From positions 620,001 through 684,000 of the forward strand of contig NZ_JAIUCZ020000003.1 of NCBI RefSeq assembly GCF_020176955.2: 64,000 nt of DNA, written 5' to 3'. Every line of letters begins with the position of its first letter. Position 1 is the first letter of the stretch. Below the pieces are notes generated by a model, which was not told the origin of the DNA, searched no databases, and saw nothing but the letters and a program-made list of their open reading frames with translations. The DNA is from Nocardia sp. alder85J (lineage in GTDB: Bacteria; Actinomycetota; Actinomycetes; Mycobacteriales; Mycobacteriaceae). Shown piece after piece: positions 36,326 to 46,680 of this stretch. Position numbers and translations under genes: made by a program.

Positions 36326-37744
36326 CTAGTCGACCGCCTCCATCGGCGACTCCGCGTACGACTCGGCCGATCGCTTCGGCAGGCCGCTGAGGGCGAGGGC
36401 GGCCCGGACGCTCACCGCCTCCCGGACGGTGATGGACATACCCGTACGGTCGACGCCGGGCGGCACCAGCGCCTCGGTGAAGCCGAGCCGCTCGGCCTCG
36501 GCCAGGCGGCGGCGCAGCCCGGTGACCGGCCGCACCTCACCGGCCAGGCCCACCTCGCCCAGGATCACCATGCCCTCGCGCAGCGGAGCGTCCCGGACCG
36601 CGCTGGTGATGGCGAGCGCGACCGCGAGGTCGGCGGCCGGTTCGGTCAGCCGCATGCCACCGACCGTGGCCGCGTAGACGTCGTGTTTGCCGAGGTAGAC
36701 CCCGCAGCGGCTCTGCAGGACGGCCAGCACCATCGACACCCGGTTGTAGTCCAGGCCCGACACCGCCCGCCGGGGCGCGGGCACCTGGGTGTGCACCGTC
36801 AGCCCCTGTACCTCGCCCAGCATCGGCCGCTTGCCGTCCATCGCGACGGTGACCGCGGTGCCGGGCACGGCGTCGGTGCGGTGGTGCAGGAACAACCCGG
36901 ACGGATCGGAGACGCACACGATGCCGTCCTCGTGCAGTTCGAAACAGCCGACCTCGTCCGCGCTGCCGAACCGGTTCTTCACGCCGCGGACCATGCGCAG
37001 CGTGGAGTGCTTGTCGCCCTCGAACTGCAACACCACGTCGACCAGATGCTCGAGGGTGCGCGGGCCCGCGACGTTGCCGTCCTTGGTGACGTGGCCGACC
37101 AGCAGCACGGCGATACCGCTGGCCTTGGCCAGCGAGGTGAGCGCCGCGGTGACCGTGCGGACCTGGGTGACACCGCCGATGACGCCCTCGGCGTCGGCGG
37201 CCAGCATGGTCTGCACCGAGTCGACCACCAGCAGCGTCGGCCGCACCTGCTCCACGTGGCCGAGCACGGTGGCCAGGTCGGATTCGGCGGCCAGATAGAC
37301 CCGTTCGTGCACGGCCCCGGTGCGGTCGGCGCGCAGCCGCACCTGCCCGGCCGATTCCTCCGCCGTCACGTACAGCGCGCGCTCGGAGTGCCGCCGGGCC
37401 CACTGGTGGGCCACCTCGAGCAACAGCGTCGACTTGCCCACCCCGGGCTCACCGGACAGCAACACCACCGAACCGGCGACGATCCCGCCGCCGAGCACCC
37501 GGTCCAGCTCGGTGACTCCGGTGGGACGCGCCCGGGTGTGCTGCGAATCGATCTCGGACAGCGGTGTCGCCGCGGTGGACGGCAGCAGGGCGCGCCGACC
37601 GGCCGGGGCGCCCACGGCGACCGCCGGAGCCGCCGCGGACTCCTCGATCGAGCCCCACGCACCGCAGGCGGGACACCGGCCCACCCATTTGGCAACCTCG
37701 TGGCTGCATCCGGAGCACCGGTACAGCGATTTCACCTTGGCCAC
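36326..37744 (-). CDS. radA: DNA repair ATPase RadA
   Basis: RadA (Sms) is a RecA-like DnaB-type motor that drives branch migration in recombination. The 472-residue protein has the N-terminal zinc finger CSGCSHEV...GRCPACGAWG, Walker A GEPGVGKST, the RadA-specific KNRFGS (VKNRFGSADEVG) and a C-terminal Lon-like domain with GEVGLAGEVRPV. It lies between lpqE and the Rv3587c-like gene; the disA gene that normally adjoins radA is absent. Confidence 0.97.
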   Translation of the reverse strand: MAKVKSLYRCSGCSHEVAKWVGRCPACGAWGSIEESAAAPAVAVGAPAGRRALLPSTAATPLSEIDSQHTRARPTGVTELDRVLGGGIVAGSVVLLSGEPGVGKSTLLLEVAHQWARRHSERALYVTAEESAGQVRLRADRTGAVHERVYLAAESDLATVLGHVEQVRPTLLVVDSVQTMLAADAEGVIGGVTQVRTVTAALTSLAKASGIAVLLVGHVTKDGNVAGPRTLEHLVDVVLQFEGDKHSTLRMVRGVKNRFGSADEVGCFELHEDGIVCVSDPSGLFLHHRTDAVPGTAVTVAMDGKRPMLGEVQGLTVHTQVPAPRRAVSGLDYNRVSMVLAVLQSRCGVYLGKHDVYAATVGGMRLTEPAADLAVALAITSAVRDAPLREGMVILGEVGLAGEVRPVTGLRRRLAEAERLGFTEALVPPGVDRTGMSITVREAVSVRAALALSGLPKRSAESYAESPMEAVD

Positions 37745-37806
37745 GCAGGCAGCCTAGGCGGTGACCCCGACAGATTCGGCCGGGGCGCGGCCCGGCCGGA
37801 TACGGC

Positions 37807-38478
37807 TCAGTGGTGCTCGGCGGCCTGTTCGGTGCTCGCGCCGGCGTCGATCGGGACATTCACCAGGACGGTGCCGTTGTCCTTGAAGTTGAAGGTGATC
37901 GGGTAGGTCAGGCCGGGGGTGACGTCCTTGGTGAGGCCGGTGATCTCGACCAGGATCGGCGCCGGGTTCTCGCCGGCCGGGTGCGCGGCGGCCGGGGCGC
38001 CGCTGCCGGTGGCCGGCGCGGCGGTGGTGCTGCTCGCGGCGGCACCGGCGGTCGGCGTGCTGGTCGGGGTGGCCGACACGCCGGTCGGCGTCGCGGCGGG
38101 CGCGGCCGCGTGACCGGCCTGCGGGCCCGCGGCGACCAGCGCCTGCAACGGCGGCAACTCGGGGTTGCTCGGCGTGAGGCGCACGGTGCCGAGGTCGGTG
38201 GTGATGCTGGTGAGCTCGTCCGGGTTCGACCCGCCGCTGTTGACGGCGCTGAAGGCGAGGACGGCCTTGCCGCCCTTGGCGTTGGTGTACTCCTCCGAGG
38301 CCGGCAGCAGGATGCGCACGTCACGCAGCGCGACCTTGCCCACATTCGCGCTGTTGCCGTTGACGGCGGCGACCTGGGACGCGGTCTGCGAGATCTGACC
38401 GGCGCCGCAGCCCGACAACACGAGCGCCGCACCGGCGGCGAGCGCAGCAACAGCTGTGGTGGCTTTCAGGGCAGTCAC
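37807..38478 (-). CDS. lpqE: LpqE-like lipoprotein
   Basis: A 223-residue exported lipoprotein: signal peptide with lipobox LSGC (Cys24), then a copper-chaperone-like beta domain (VALRDVRILLP, AVLAFSAVNSGGSNPDELTS) and a 60-residue Ala/Thr/Pro insertion before the final strands (VLVNVPID). Position beside radA and carD is that of LpqE in M. tuberculosis. The start is a GTG with GGAGG seven bases upstream. Function unknown; cell-surface binding is a guess. Confidence 0.9.
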   Translation of the reverse strand: MTALKATTAVAALAAGAALVLSGCGAGQISQTASQVAAVNGNSANVGKVALRDVRILLPASEEYTNAKGGKAVLAFSAVNSGGSNPDELTSITTDLGTVRLTPSNPELPPLQALVAAGPQAGHAAAPAATPTGVSATPTSTPTAGAAASSTTAAPATGSGAPAAAHPAGENPAPILVEITGLTKDVTPGLTYPITFNFKDNGTVLVNVPIDAGASTEQAAEHH

Positions 38479-38725
38479 GGGATGTCCTCCATGTCGACCG
38501 GTTCACTCCACGATGGAGAGTAGTAGTAGGGAGCGTAGTAGTTCGGTCCCCGTGCCCCGCGTCGGCCCCGCCGAGTGTTGCGCGCCACCCGGAGGCCGTC
38601 TCCACTCGCTCGTAACTCCTTCTCGCACAACAGGATGCACACCACGCCCGTTCTGTCAACCCCCGACGCCCTGCTGTTGTGGCCCTGACCTGCGTCGTTG
38701 ATCGCGCCGTTACCGAGTCGCATGT

Positions 38726-39247
<522 letters not shown>

Positions 39248-39249
39248 TC

Positions 39250-39999
39250 GTGAACGCCCCGCACGATACCCATCGTGTCGTGGCATTGGTGCCTGCCGCC
39301 GGCCGAGGCGTGCGCTTGGGCGAAGGTCTGCCCAAAGCGTTCGTCGAGGTCGGCGGCAGTACCATGCTCACTCTCGCCATCGACGGATTGATCGCGTCCG
39401 GGGTCGTCGACCACATCGTGATCATGGTGCCCGCCGACCTGATCGACACCACCCGTGCCCTGGTCCCAACCGGTTCGGTGCCGATCAGTGTGGTGGCCGG
39501 TGGCGCCGAGCGCACCGATTCGGTCCGCGCGGGTCTGGCCGCCGCCCCCGAGGCCACCCACGTCCTGGTCCACGACGCGGCGCGCGCCCTGACGCCGCCG
39601 GATCTGATCGCCCGCGTCGTGGCCGAGTTGCGCGCCGGGCATCGCGCGGTCGTCCCCGGCCTGCCGGTGACCGACACCATCAAGTCGGTCGACCCGTCCG
39701 GCGCGGTGACCGGCACGCCGGATCGCACCGGTCTGCGCGCGATCCAGACCCCGCAGGGCTTCGAGGTACGGCTGTTGCGCGAGGCGCACGCCCTGCTCGA
39801 CACGCCCGGCCCCGATACCGATCCGGATACCCGCGCCGCCCGCCCGGCCGTCACCGACGATGCGGGACTGGTCGAGCTGCTGGGGGTTCCGGTCCGGGTC
39901 GTCCCCGGCGACCATCGCGCCTTCAAGATCACCACCCCGCTGGACCTGCACCTGGCCCGCGCGCTGTGCGCGGCCACCGAGGCGGTGGTCCGGCCGTGA
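39250..39999 (+). CDS. ispD: 2-C-methyl-D-erythritol 4-phosphate cytidylyltransferase
   Basis: IspD attaches CMP to MEP in the non-mevalonate isoprenoid pathway. The 249-residue protein has the nucleotide-binding [29 protein letters not shown] and [11 protein letters not shown], followed by TIKSVD and RAIQTPQGF. The GTG start is two bases after the carD stop; its own stop overlaps the ispF start (GTGA). Confidence 0.97.
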   Translation: MNAPHDTHRVVALVPAAGRGVRLGEGLPKAFVEVGGSTMLTLAIDGLIASGVVDHIVIMVPADLIDTTRALVPTGSVPISVVAGGAERTDSVRAGLAAAPEATHVLVHDAARALTPPDLIARVVAELRAGHRAVVPGLPVTDTIKSVDPSGAVTGTPDRTGLRAIQTPQGFEVRLLREAHALLDTPGPDTDPDTRAARPAVTDDAGLVELLGVPVRVVPGDHRAFKITTPLDLHLARALCAATEAVVRP

Positions 40000-40499
40000 G
40001 CGACAACACCTCCACCGGCGCCGTGCCGGACCTGCGGGTCGGCCTGGGCACCGATGTGCACCCGATCGAACCGGGGCGGCCGTGCTGGATGGCGGGCCTG
40101 CTGTTCGAGAACGCCGACGGCTGCGCCGGGCACTCCGACGGCGACGTGGCCGCACACGCGCTCTGCGACGCCCTGCTCTCCGGGGCCGGGCTGGGCGATG
40201 TCGGCGCGGTGTTCGGGGTCGGCCGGCCGGAATGGGCCGGCGTGTCCGGCGCCGCCATGTTGAAAGAGGTTGTGCGGCTGCTGGGTGAGTCCGGCTATGC
40301 GGTTGTCAACGCGGCTGTACAGGTAATTGGTAATCGTCCGAAGATCGGCCCGCGACGCGCCGAGGCGCAGCAGGTTTTGGGAGAATTGCTCGGAGCACCG
40401 GTCTCCGTGTCCGGGACCACCACCGACGGTCTCGGACTGACGGGTCGCGGCGAGGGTGTGGCGGCGATCGCCACCGCGCTCCTGTATCGCTGTAGCTAG
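39996..40499 (+). CDS. ispF: 2-C-methyl-D-erythritol 2,4-cyclodiphosphate synthase
   Basis: IspF cyclises CDP-ME 2-phosphate to MEcPP. The 167-residue trimeric enzyme shows the zinc ligands in GTDVHPIE and [17 protein letters not shown], and the C-terminal [22 protein letters not shown] start inside the ispD stop codon, a common coupling of these two genes. Confidence 0.97.
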   Translation: MSDNTSTGAVPDLRVGLGTDVHPIEPGRPCWMAGLLFENADGCAGHSDGDVAAHALCDALLSGAGLGDVGAVFGVGRPEWAGVSGAAMLKEVVRLLGESGYAVVNAAVQVIGNRPKIGPRRAEAQQVLGELLGAPVSVSGTTTDGLGLTGRGEGVAAIATALLYRCS

Positions 40500-40646
40500 G
40501 CGGCGCGGGCGAAACCCCTGGTGGTGACGCCCCGCTGCCGAAGGTGCCGGCGGTCCACCCTCGACCGCCCGCCCCGGCGCCGATGGCGGCGCCGCCGCGA
40601 TACTTGACAAAACCCCTCCACCGGTTCTCTGCAAAAAACCTCACAG

Positions 40647-40652
40647 TAGGAT
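40647..40652 (+). promoter_or_regulatory. -10 element of a leaderless cysS promoter
   Basis: TAGGAT lies eight bases before the GTG at 40661 and no ribosome-binding site is present, so transcription probably starts at the start codon. Confidence 0.55.
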
Positions 40653-40660
40653 GGCCTGTC

Positions 40661-42058
40661 GTGACTCTGCGCCTGTTCGACACCGAGACGCGGACCCTGC
40701 GCGATTTCGCGCCCTTGGTCCCCGGCCACGTTTCGGTGTATCTGTGTGGCGCCACCGTGCAGGGCGAACCCCACATCGGCCACGTGCGCAGCGGAGTCGC
40801 CTTCGACGTACTCCGGCGCTGGCTCGCCGCCAACGGCTTCGACGTGGCCTTCGTCCGCAACGTCACCGATATCGACGACAAGATTCTGACCAAGGCCGCC
40901 GCCAACGACCGCCCCTGGTGGGAGTGGGCGGCGACCCACGAGCGCGCCTTCGACCGCGCCTACGAGGCGCTCGGCGTGCTGCCGCCCTCGATCGAACCGC
41001 GCGCCACCGGGCACATCACCCAGATGGTCGATCTGATGCAACGGCTGATCGACCGCGGTCACGCGTACGCCTCCGCGGGCAACGTCTACTTCGACGTGCG
41101 CAGCTACCCCGAATACGGTGCGCTGTCCGGACATCGGCTCGACGACGTGCACCAGGGCGAGAGCGCGGGCGTCGGCAAACGCGATCCGCGCGACTTCACA
41201 CTCTGGAAGGCCGCCAAGCCCGGCGAGCCGACCTGGCCCTCGCCGTGGGGCCCGGGGCGGCCCGGCTGGCATCTGGAGTGCTCCGCGATGGCGGAGTACT
41301 ACCTCGGCGCCGAATTCGACATCCATTGCGGCGGTATGGATCTGGTGTTCCCGCACCACGAGAACGAGATCGCCCAGTCACGGGCGGCCGGGGACGGGTT
41401 CGCCCGGTACTGGCTGCACAACGGCTGGGTGACCCTGGGCGGCGAGAAGATGTCCAAATCGCTGGGCAACACGTTGTCCGTGCCCAATGTGCTGAAGCAG
41501 GTGCGGGCCGTCGAACTGCGGTACTACCTCGGCAGCGCGCATTTCAGTTCGATGCTGGAGTACTCCGACCAGGCGTTGCGGGACGCCGCCGCGACCTATC
41601 AGCGGCTCGAGGCGTTCGTGCAGCGGGTGGTGGAGCGCAGCGGTGAGGTCCCGGTCGGCAAGTGGACCGACGCCTTCGCCGAGGCGCTCGACGACAACCT
41701 CGGAATTCCCAAGGCGCTGGCCGAGATCCATCGGGTGGTGCACGAGGGCAACACCGCGCTCGGCTCGGGTTCCATCGACACCGCGCGGGAGCTGGCCGGG
41801 CAGGTCCGGGCCATGCTGAGCATTCTCGGCGTCGATCCGCTGGATCCGCACTGGGCCGCGCCGGAGGACTCCTCGGCGGCGCTGGACGCCCTGGACGTCC
41901 TGATCCGCGCCGAATTGCAGCGTCGCCAGCAGGCCCGCGCCGAGAAGGACTGGGCCACCGCGGATGCCGTCCGGGATCGGCTGAAGGCGGCCGGCATCGA
42001 GGTCACCGACACTCCGAAGGGACCGGAATGGTCCCTCGGCAAACAGGAGGGGATCTAG
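40661..42058 (+). CDS. cysS: Cysteinyl-tRNA synthetase
   Basis: A 465-residue class I synthetase. HIGH motif as PHIGH, KMSKS as [10 protein letters not shown], zinc ligands in LCGATVQ, ECSAM and HHENE. The C-terminal helical domain ([20 protein letters not shown]) and its place before the rRNA methyltransferase gene identify it as CysS rather than the mycothiol ligase MshC. The GTG at 40661 is the start that gives the proper [13 protein letters not shown] terminus; a leaderless -10 precedes it. Its stop is directly followed by the next ATG. Confidence 0.96.
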   Translation: MTLRLFDTETRTLRDFAPLVPGHVSVYLCGATVQGEPHIGHVRSGVAFDVLRRWLAANGFDVAFVRNVTDIDDKILTKAAANDRPWWEWAATHERAFDRAYEALGVLPPSIEPRATGHITQMVDLMQRLIDRGHAYASAGNVYFDVRSYPEYGALSGHRLDDVHQGESAGVGKRDPRDFTLWKAAKPGEPTWPSPWGPGRPGWHLECSAMAEYYLGAEFDIHCGGMDLVFPHHENEIAQSRAAGDGFARYWLHNGWVTLGGEKMSKSLGNTLSVPNVLKQVRAVELRYYLGSAHFSSMLEYSDQALRDAAATYQRLEAFVQRVVERSGEVPVGKWTDAFAEALDDNLGIPKALAEIHRVVHEGNTALGSGSIDTARELAGQVRAMLSILGVDPLDPHWAAPEDSSAALDALDVLIRAELQRRQQARAEKDWATADAVRDRLKAAGIEVTDTPKGPEWSLGKQEGI

Positions 42059-43018
42059 ATGGCAGGCAACTCCCAGCGCAAGGGCGCGATCCGCAAGAGC
42101 AAGAAGGGCGCGACCGTCGGCTCCGGCGGCCAGCGCCGCCGGTCGCTGGAGGGCAAGGGGGCGACCCCGCCCGCCAACCAGCGTCCGTACCATCCCGCCG
42201 CGAAGCGGGCCGCCGCGGCCGCCAAGAAGGCCGCCACCTCGGCTCGGCCGACCGGCCGGGCGGGCCGCAAGCCGGAGGACGGCCCCGAACTGGTGCTCGG
42301 CCGCAATCCGGTCGTGGAATGTCTGCGTGCCCGGGTGCCCGCCACCGCGCTGTACGTAGCGGTGGGCACCGAGAACGACGAGCGGCTGTCCGAATCGGTG
42401 CAACTCGCCGCGGACGCCGGGATCTCGATCCTGGAGGTGCCGCGCGGCGACCTGGATCGGATGAGCAGCAACGGTTTACATCAGGGCCTCGGGTTGCAGG
42501 TGCCGGCGTACCGCTATCAGCATCCGCAGGATCTGCTCGAATCCGCTGTGAGCTCCGGCACTCCCCCGCTGCTGGTGGCGCTGGACAACATCTCCGATCC
42601 GCGCAATCTCGGCGCGGTGATCCGATCGGTGGCGGCCTTCGGCGGGCACGGGGTGGTCATCCCGCAGCGCCGCAGCGCCAGCGTGACCGCGGTGGCGTGG
42701 CGGACCAGCGCCGGTGCCGCGGCCCGGCTGCCGGTCGCGCGGGCGACGAATCTCACGCGCACACTGAAGGAATGGGCCGCCGCCGGATTGCAGGTGGTCG
42801 GCCTGGACGCCGGCGGTGACACCAGTCTGGACGAATTCGACGGCAGCACACCGACGGTCGTGGTGGTCGGCTCCGAGGGCAAGGGGCTGTCACGACTGGT
42901 CCGGGAGAACTGCGACAGCATCCTCAGCATCCCGATGGCCGGACCGGTGGAGTCGCTGAACGCCTCGGTGGCGGCGGGTGTGGTGCTGGCCGATATCGCA
43001 CGGCGCCGGCGCGCCTGA
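42059..43018 (+). CDS. rlmB: TrmH-family 23S rRNA 2'-O-methyltransferase
   Basis: A 319-residue SPOUT methyltransferase, by family the enzyme that methylates G2251 of 23S rRNA. The first 75 residues are a Lys/Arg-rich disordered tail, then the substrate-binding domain ([14 protein letters not shown]) and the SPOUT fold with [33 protein letters not shown] and [18 protein letters not shown], which includes all three TrmH motifs. ATG begins right after the cysS TAG. A 24-base tandem duplication covers its stop codon. Confidence 0.95.
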   Translation: MAGNSQRKGAIRKSKKGATVGSGGQRRRSLEGKGATPPANQRPYHPAAKRAAAAAKKAATSARPTGRAGRKPEDGPELVLGRNPVVECLRARVPATALYVAVGTENDERLSESVQLAADAGISILEVPRGDLDRMSSNGLHQGLGLQVPAYRYQHPQDLLESAVSSGTPPLLVALDNISDPRNLGAVIRSVAAFGGHGVVIPQRRSASVTAVAWRTSAGAAARLPVARATNLTRTLKEWAAAGLQVVGLDAGGDTSLDEFDGSTPTVVVVGSEGKGLSRLVRENCDSILSIPMAGPVESLNASVAAGVVLADIARRRRA

Positions 43019-43045
43019 TTCGCACCGCGCCGGCGCGCCTGATTC
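42997..43045. repeat. 24-base tandem duplication at rlmB stop codon
   Basis: Bases 42997-43021 and 43021-43045 are the same 25-mer with one mismatch, offset by 24 bases. The first copy ends the rlmB coding sequence; the second lies outside it, so the protein ends normally. Confidence 0.7.
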
Positions 43046-43108
43046 ACGCGTCGTCGCGGCAGCCCCGGATTCGTGGCTGGGACACGCCTGCGATGCGAAA
43101 GTGCTTCC

Positions 43109-43125
43109 GACACGCCCGGCGTGTC
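43109..43125. terminator. Perfect inverted repeat downstream of rlmB
   Basis: GACACGCC and GGCGTGTC flank a single C. As RNA this folds into a seven-base-pair stem with a CCG loop. It lies 90 bases after rlmB and 68 before the next start, so it may end the carD-rlmB transcripts or be an operator. Confidence 0.45.
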
Positions 43126-43179
43126 AGCGCCGACGCGCCTGATCCGCAGCGGATTCGGCGAGATTCCCGTTCGCGGCCA

Positions 43180-43185
43180 TAGAAT
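43180..43185 (+). promoter_or_regulatory. -10 element of a leaderless promoter
   Basis: TAGAAT ends seven bases before the GTG at 43193; no ribosome-binding site is seen. Confidence 0.55.
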
Positions 43186-43192
43186 TGATCGG

Positions 43193-43501
43193 GTGGCCAT
43201 GTGGAATCAGCCGCCCTACTACTGGGGGCTTCCGGACGAGCCGATCGGCTCGCCGGTCGAACATCCGCACGCGACGACCGTGCTGCTCCTCGGGGCGCTG
43301 AGTGTTTTATGTTGCGGCGCACTGGGTCCGGTGGCCTGGGTGATGGGTAAGCAGGCGCTGACACAGATCGATCGGTCCGGCGGCGCCCTCGGTGGCCGGT
43401 CGCAGGTGCTGGTGGGTTACATCCTCGGCATGGTCGGCACGGGCTTGATGGTCGCGATGGCCGTTCTGTTCGTGTTGATCCTGCTCGGCGGGCACGCCTG
43501 A
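43193..43501 (+). CDS. Small DUF4190-type membrane protein
   Basis: A 102-residue protein with a short cytosolic N terminus (WNQPPYYWGLPDE) and two membrane spans, TTVLLLGALSVLCCGALGPV and MVGTGLMVAMAVLFVLILLG, joined by a loop with WVMGKQALTQID, the pattern of DUF4190 proteins. Function unknown. A TAGAAT -10 seven bases upstream supports the GTG at 43193; an ATG two codons in is the alternative. It converges on the crotonase gene. Confidence 0.85.
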   Translation: MAMWNQPPYYWGLPDEPIGSPVEHPHATTVLLLGALSVLCCGALGPVAWVMGKQALTQIDRSGGALGGRSQVLVGYILGMVGTGLMVAMAVLFVLILLGGHA

Positions 43502-43532
43502 CGGTCGGCTCCACACCGGAATCGGCTCCGGC

Positions 43533-44357
43533 TCAATCCAATCCGGGCGGTTCCGGTTCGCCGGACAGTCCGGCGTCCTCCCAGTCGGTCGCGGGCCATT
43601 CCCCGGCGACGCTGCCGTTCCATTTCGGCTGTCGCCGATCACGCAGTGCGGCAAGGCCTTCGCCGCCGTCGACGCTGCCGGCCACGTAGGCGGTCAGCTC
43701 GGACTCCAACCGGCCGACCGCTTCCGGGCTCATGCCCAGGCCCTCCCACATCAGCCGCTTCGACAACGCCATCGGCAGGGGTGCGGATCCGCCGACCAGA
43801 TCGTGTGCGACGGCCAGGGCGGTGGGCAGTACCTCGCTCGCGGGCAGGCAGCCGTTGGCCAGGCCCATCGCCGACGCCTCCTCACCGTCGAAGGTGCGGC
43901 CGGTCAGCATGATGTCGGCGGCGTTGGCCATCCCCACCAGGCGCGGCAGCGTCCAGTGCGCGTAGCCGTCGGCCAGGGCCGCCCGGCGCACCTGGTTCAG
44001 GCCGTAGACGGCGTCACGGGCCATGTAGCGCAGATCGCATTGCAGGGCCAGCGCCAGGCCGATGCCGACGGCATGGCCGTTGACGGCCGCGATCACCGGC
44101 TTGCGGATCCGCCACGGCGGCGGGTCGATGGTGGCGCTGACCTCACCGACCCCGCTGGACAGGTCGGCGCCGGCGCAGAAGGCCGGCGGGGTCCCGGTGA
44201 TGACGACGACCCGGATGGCGTCCTCGGTGTCACAGCGCCGTAGTGCGACACCCAGTTCCTCGGCCATGGCCGGGGTGAAGGCGTTCTGCTGAGCCGGGCG
44301 GTGAAGGGTGAGCACAGCGATTCCGGCGGACACATCGACGTGCAGTTCCGAACTCAT
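43533..44357 (-). CDS. Crotonase-fold (enoyl-CoA hydratase-like) protein with altered active site
   Basis: A 274-residue crotonase. The CoA-binding FCAGADLSSG and the oxyanion segment AVNGHAVGIGLALALQCDLR are typical. The two glutamates that catalyse hydration are not: where hydratases have P-E-[VI] this protein has NQV (after VYGL), and the second position aligns with Asp in NAADIMLTG. Hydratase activity is therefore doubtful; isomerase, hydrolase or lyase chemistry is possible. It follows an acyl-CoA dehydrogenase gene by 163 bases on the same strand. No KstR box is seen near it. Confidence 0.9.
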   Translation of the reverse strand: MSSELHVDVSAGIAVLTLHRPAQQNAFTPAMAEELGVALRRCDTEDAIRVVVITGTPPAFCAGADLSSGVGEVSATIDPPPWRIRKPVIAAVNGHAVGIGLALALQCDLRYMARDAVYGLNQVRRAALADGYAHWTLPRLVGMANAADIMLTGRTFDGEEASAMGLANGCLPASEVLPTALAVAHDLVGGSAPLPMALSKRLMWEGLGMSPEAVGRLESELTAYVAGSVDGGEGLAALRDRRQPKWNGSVAGEWPATDWEDAGLSGEPEPPGLD

Positions 44358-44520
44358 GCGACTCGATCCTAGCTGTGACAGGCCCGGCGCCGACGCTGGG
44401 CGACAATCCGCTCAGGGCTCCGGCCGGACGCGCTCGGCGGCACCCGCACCGAGCAGAACACATGCGTGATCCCTCTCGCAACCGGGTGCTGGATTGTGTC
44501 GAATTCGGTACGACTTCGGA

Positions 44521-45714
44521 TCAGCCCAGCACTTTCCGGCCGATGGCCCATTTGTGCACTTCTGTCGGGCCGTCGTAGAGTCGGAAGGCGCGCATGTCGC
44601 GGAAGATCATCTCGACCACCGTCTCGTCGCTGATGCCGATGCCGCCGAGCACCTGCACACAGCGGTCCGCGACCTTGAACAGTTCCTCGGAGACGAAGGA
44701 CTTGGCCATCGAACTCTCGTGCCGGGCCCGCTCGCCCTGATCCATCAGCCAGCAGGCGTGCCAGATGGTCAGGCGGCACTGGTGCAACGCGATCTCGTTG
44801 TCCGCCAGCAGGAACGACACGCCCTCGTGCTCGCCGATCGGACGGCCGAAGGCGGTGCGGGTGCGAGCGTGCTCGACGGCGATGTGCTGGGCACGCTCGG
44901 CCGCGCCGAGCCAGCGCATGCAGTGCGTCAGCCGCGCGGGCGCCAGCCGCAGCTGGGCGTAGCGCAGCGCCTGGCCCGCCTCGCCCAGCAGCGCCTCCCG
45001 GGGCAGGGTGAGATCCTCGAATCGCACCACGCCGTGGCCGCCGACATAGTTGCGATCCATCGTGTTCATCGTGCGCTCGATGACGATGCCGGGCTGCCGC
45101 CCGTCGGTGAGGAACAGCGTGGGGCCCTCGGGCAGATGCGGATTGGGCGCCAGCCGGGCCATGATGATCCAGCTCACCGCGCCGTCGGCGCCGGTGATCA
45201 GCCATTTGCGGCCGTTCACCGTGAAACGCTCGCCGTCGAAGGCGGCGGTGGTGGACAGCTGCGCGGGATCCGAGCCGGCGCCGCCGGGTTCGGTCATCGC
45301 GAACACCGAACGCTGCCGGCCGTCGATCAGCGGCAGCAGATGCTCCTCGACCTGCCGCTGATTCGCGACCTTCGACAGCAGGAACATGTTGCCCTCGTCG
45401 GGCGCGGCGCAGTTCATCGCGACCGGGCCGAGGGTGGACCAGCCCGCGGCCTCGTAGAGCACCGCCTGCTCGACGTGGGTCAGGCTGCGCCCGCCCAGAC
45501 CCGCGCCGCCGAGTTCGATCGGGGCCTGGATGGTCAGCAGCTTCTCCGACCGGGCCAGCTCGACCAGTTCCTGCCGCAGTTCGTCGCTGGGCCCGTGCGA
45601 GGTGAGCCGGGGATCGCGTTCGAAGGGGACGATCGTGTCGGTGACGAACCGGCGGATCCGATCACGTTCGGCGGCCAGCTCGGCGGGAATCGCGAAGTCG
45701 ATCATCGTTGTCAC
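44521..45714 (-). CDS. Acyl-CoA dehydrogenase family protein
   Basis: A 397-residue acyl-CoA dehydrogenase. Domain marks in order: helical N terminus, VFAMTEPGGAGSDPAQLSTT (FAD and substrate), FTVNGRKWLITGADGAVSW, RTRTAFGRPIGEHEGVSFLL and the C-terminal QVLGGIGISDETVVEMIFRD then RLYDGPTEVHKWAIGRKVL. The sequence resembles the ACAD10/11-like branch more than fatty acid enzymes, but the substrate is unknown. The start could be the first ATG or the one three codons later. It lies 66 bases downstream of the alpha/beta hydrolase gene. Confidence 0.92.
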   Translation of the reverse strand: MTTMIDFAIPAELAAERDRIRRFVTDTIVPFERDPRLTSHGPSDELRQELVELARSEKLLTIQAPIELGGAGLGGRSLTHVEQAVLYEAAGWSTLGPVAMNCAAPDEGNMFLLSKVANQRQVEEHLLPLIDGRQRSVFAMTEPGGAGSDPAQLSTTAAFDGERFTVNGRKWLITGADGAVSWIIMARLAPNPHLPEGPTLFLTDGRQPGIVIERTMNTMDRNYVGGHGVVRFEDLTLPREALLGEAGQALRYAQLRLAPARLTHCMRWLGAAERAQHIAVEHARTRTAFGRPIGEHEGVSFLLADNEIALHQCRLTIWHACWLMDQGERARHESSMAKSFVSEELFKVADRCVQVLGGIGISDETVVEMIFRDMRAFRLYDGPTEVHKWAIGRKVLG

Positions 45715-45780
45715 CTTCGGTGTCAGGGGCGCGTGTGCCGAGCATACGGTCCCCGTTCCACAGTGTGAAGGCGGGTGCCA

Positions 45781-46521
45781 TCACTCGAAGCGCCGGAGGA
45801 ATTCCGACACCTCGGCGCGGTAGGCGTCCGGCCGATCGTCGTGCACCAGATGCCCGGCGCCGGGCACCACCACGTGCCGGGCGTCCGGGTGGCGGCGGGC
45901 CATCTCGCGCATCTGGTCCGGCGGGGTGATGGTGTACTCGCCCTCGATCAGCAGCACCGGGGCCCGGACCGCCTGCCAGTGCGCCCAGAAGTCGCGCGTG
46001 CCCCACTCCTCGGAGATGTCCCGGAAGGTGCCGACCGCACCGTGCAGGCGATAGCCGTCCGGACCCGCGGTGAACGAGTTCAGGAAATAGCGACCGGCCA
46101 CCGGGCCGAAATAGTTCAGGACCGCCTCGGCATCGGGGAACGGCTGCGGCCAGGCGCCGACCATGGCCGCCCAGTCGCTCGCGGTGCGGCCCCGGAAATC
46201 CGGGGCCATGTCCTCCACCACCAGCGCCCGCACCCGCTCCGGATACTGTGCGGCGAAGACCCAGCCGTGCAACCCGCCCATCGAATGCCCGATCACCGTC
46301 ATCGGCGCGCCGACGGCCGCGGTGGCCGCGGCCAGATCTGCCACGAAGGCCTCGGTGGTGAGCTCCGCCGGCGCCGGTCGGCCGTGCCCGGCGGCGTCGA
46401 AGGTGTACAGCCGGCCGAAAGCACGCAGCCACTCCAATTGGGTGTCCCAGGTGCGCGCACTACCCATCAGGCCGTGCAACAGCAGGATCGGTGCACCCTC
46501 GCCACCCTCGTCGTGCAGCAT
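45781..46521 (-). CDS. Alpha/beta hydrolase
   Basis: A 246-residue hydrolase with HGLMGSARTW as oxyanion loop, nucleophile Ser80 in GHSMGG, and His in GAGHLVHDD. The usual acid position appears to hold Glu (LIEGEYTITPP). The ATG at 46521 follows GAGGAGG by six bases; the open frame upstream lacks hydrolase sequence. It is divergent from mhuD, as is the hydrolase Rv3591c in M. tuberculosis, so it is probably its counterpart. Substrate unknown. Confidence 0.9.
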   Translation of the reverse strand: MLHDEGGEGAPILLLHGLMGSARTWDTQLEWLRAFGRLYTFDAAGHGRPAPAELTTEAFVADLAAATAAVGAPMTVIGHSMGGLHGWVFAAQYPERVRALVVEDMAPDFRGRTASDWAAMVGAWPQPFPDAEAVLNYFGPVAGRYFLNSFTAGPDGYRLHGAVGTFRDISEEWGTRDFWAHWQAVRAPVLLIEGEYTITPPDQMREMARRHPDARHVVVPGAGHLVHDDRPDAYRAEVSEFLRRFE

Positions 46522-46680
46522 CGCTCGCCTCCTCGCAAACCACTCCGCCCGTGCGACCCGGCCGAGCGTAGTCCGCACCGGTCCGGTCGGGCCGGTGCGG
46601 CAGCGGTGCGGAAGAACTCGGCGCGGCCGGGCCGAGGGCCTGGCGCTGTGCGCTGCGGTGTGCGGCGCAGAAGGCGCGGC

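Noticed and set aside
38475..38723. Minus-strand 82-codon ORF with a Tyr-rich end that overlaps the lpqE start as GTGA
   Set aside because: Most of it is low-complexity and lies in the carD-lpqE promoter region; the overlap is probably chance since the lpqE ribosome-binding site lies in the same place.
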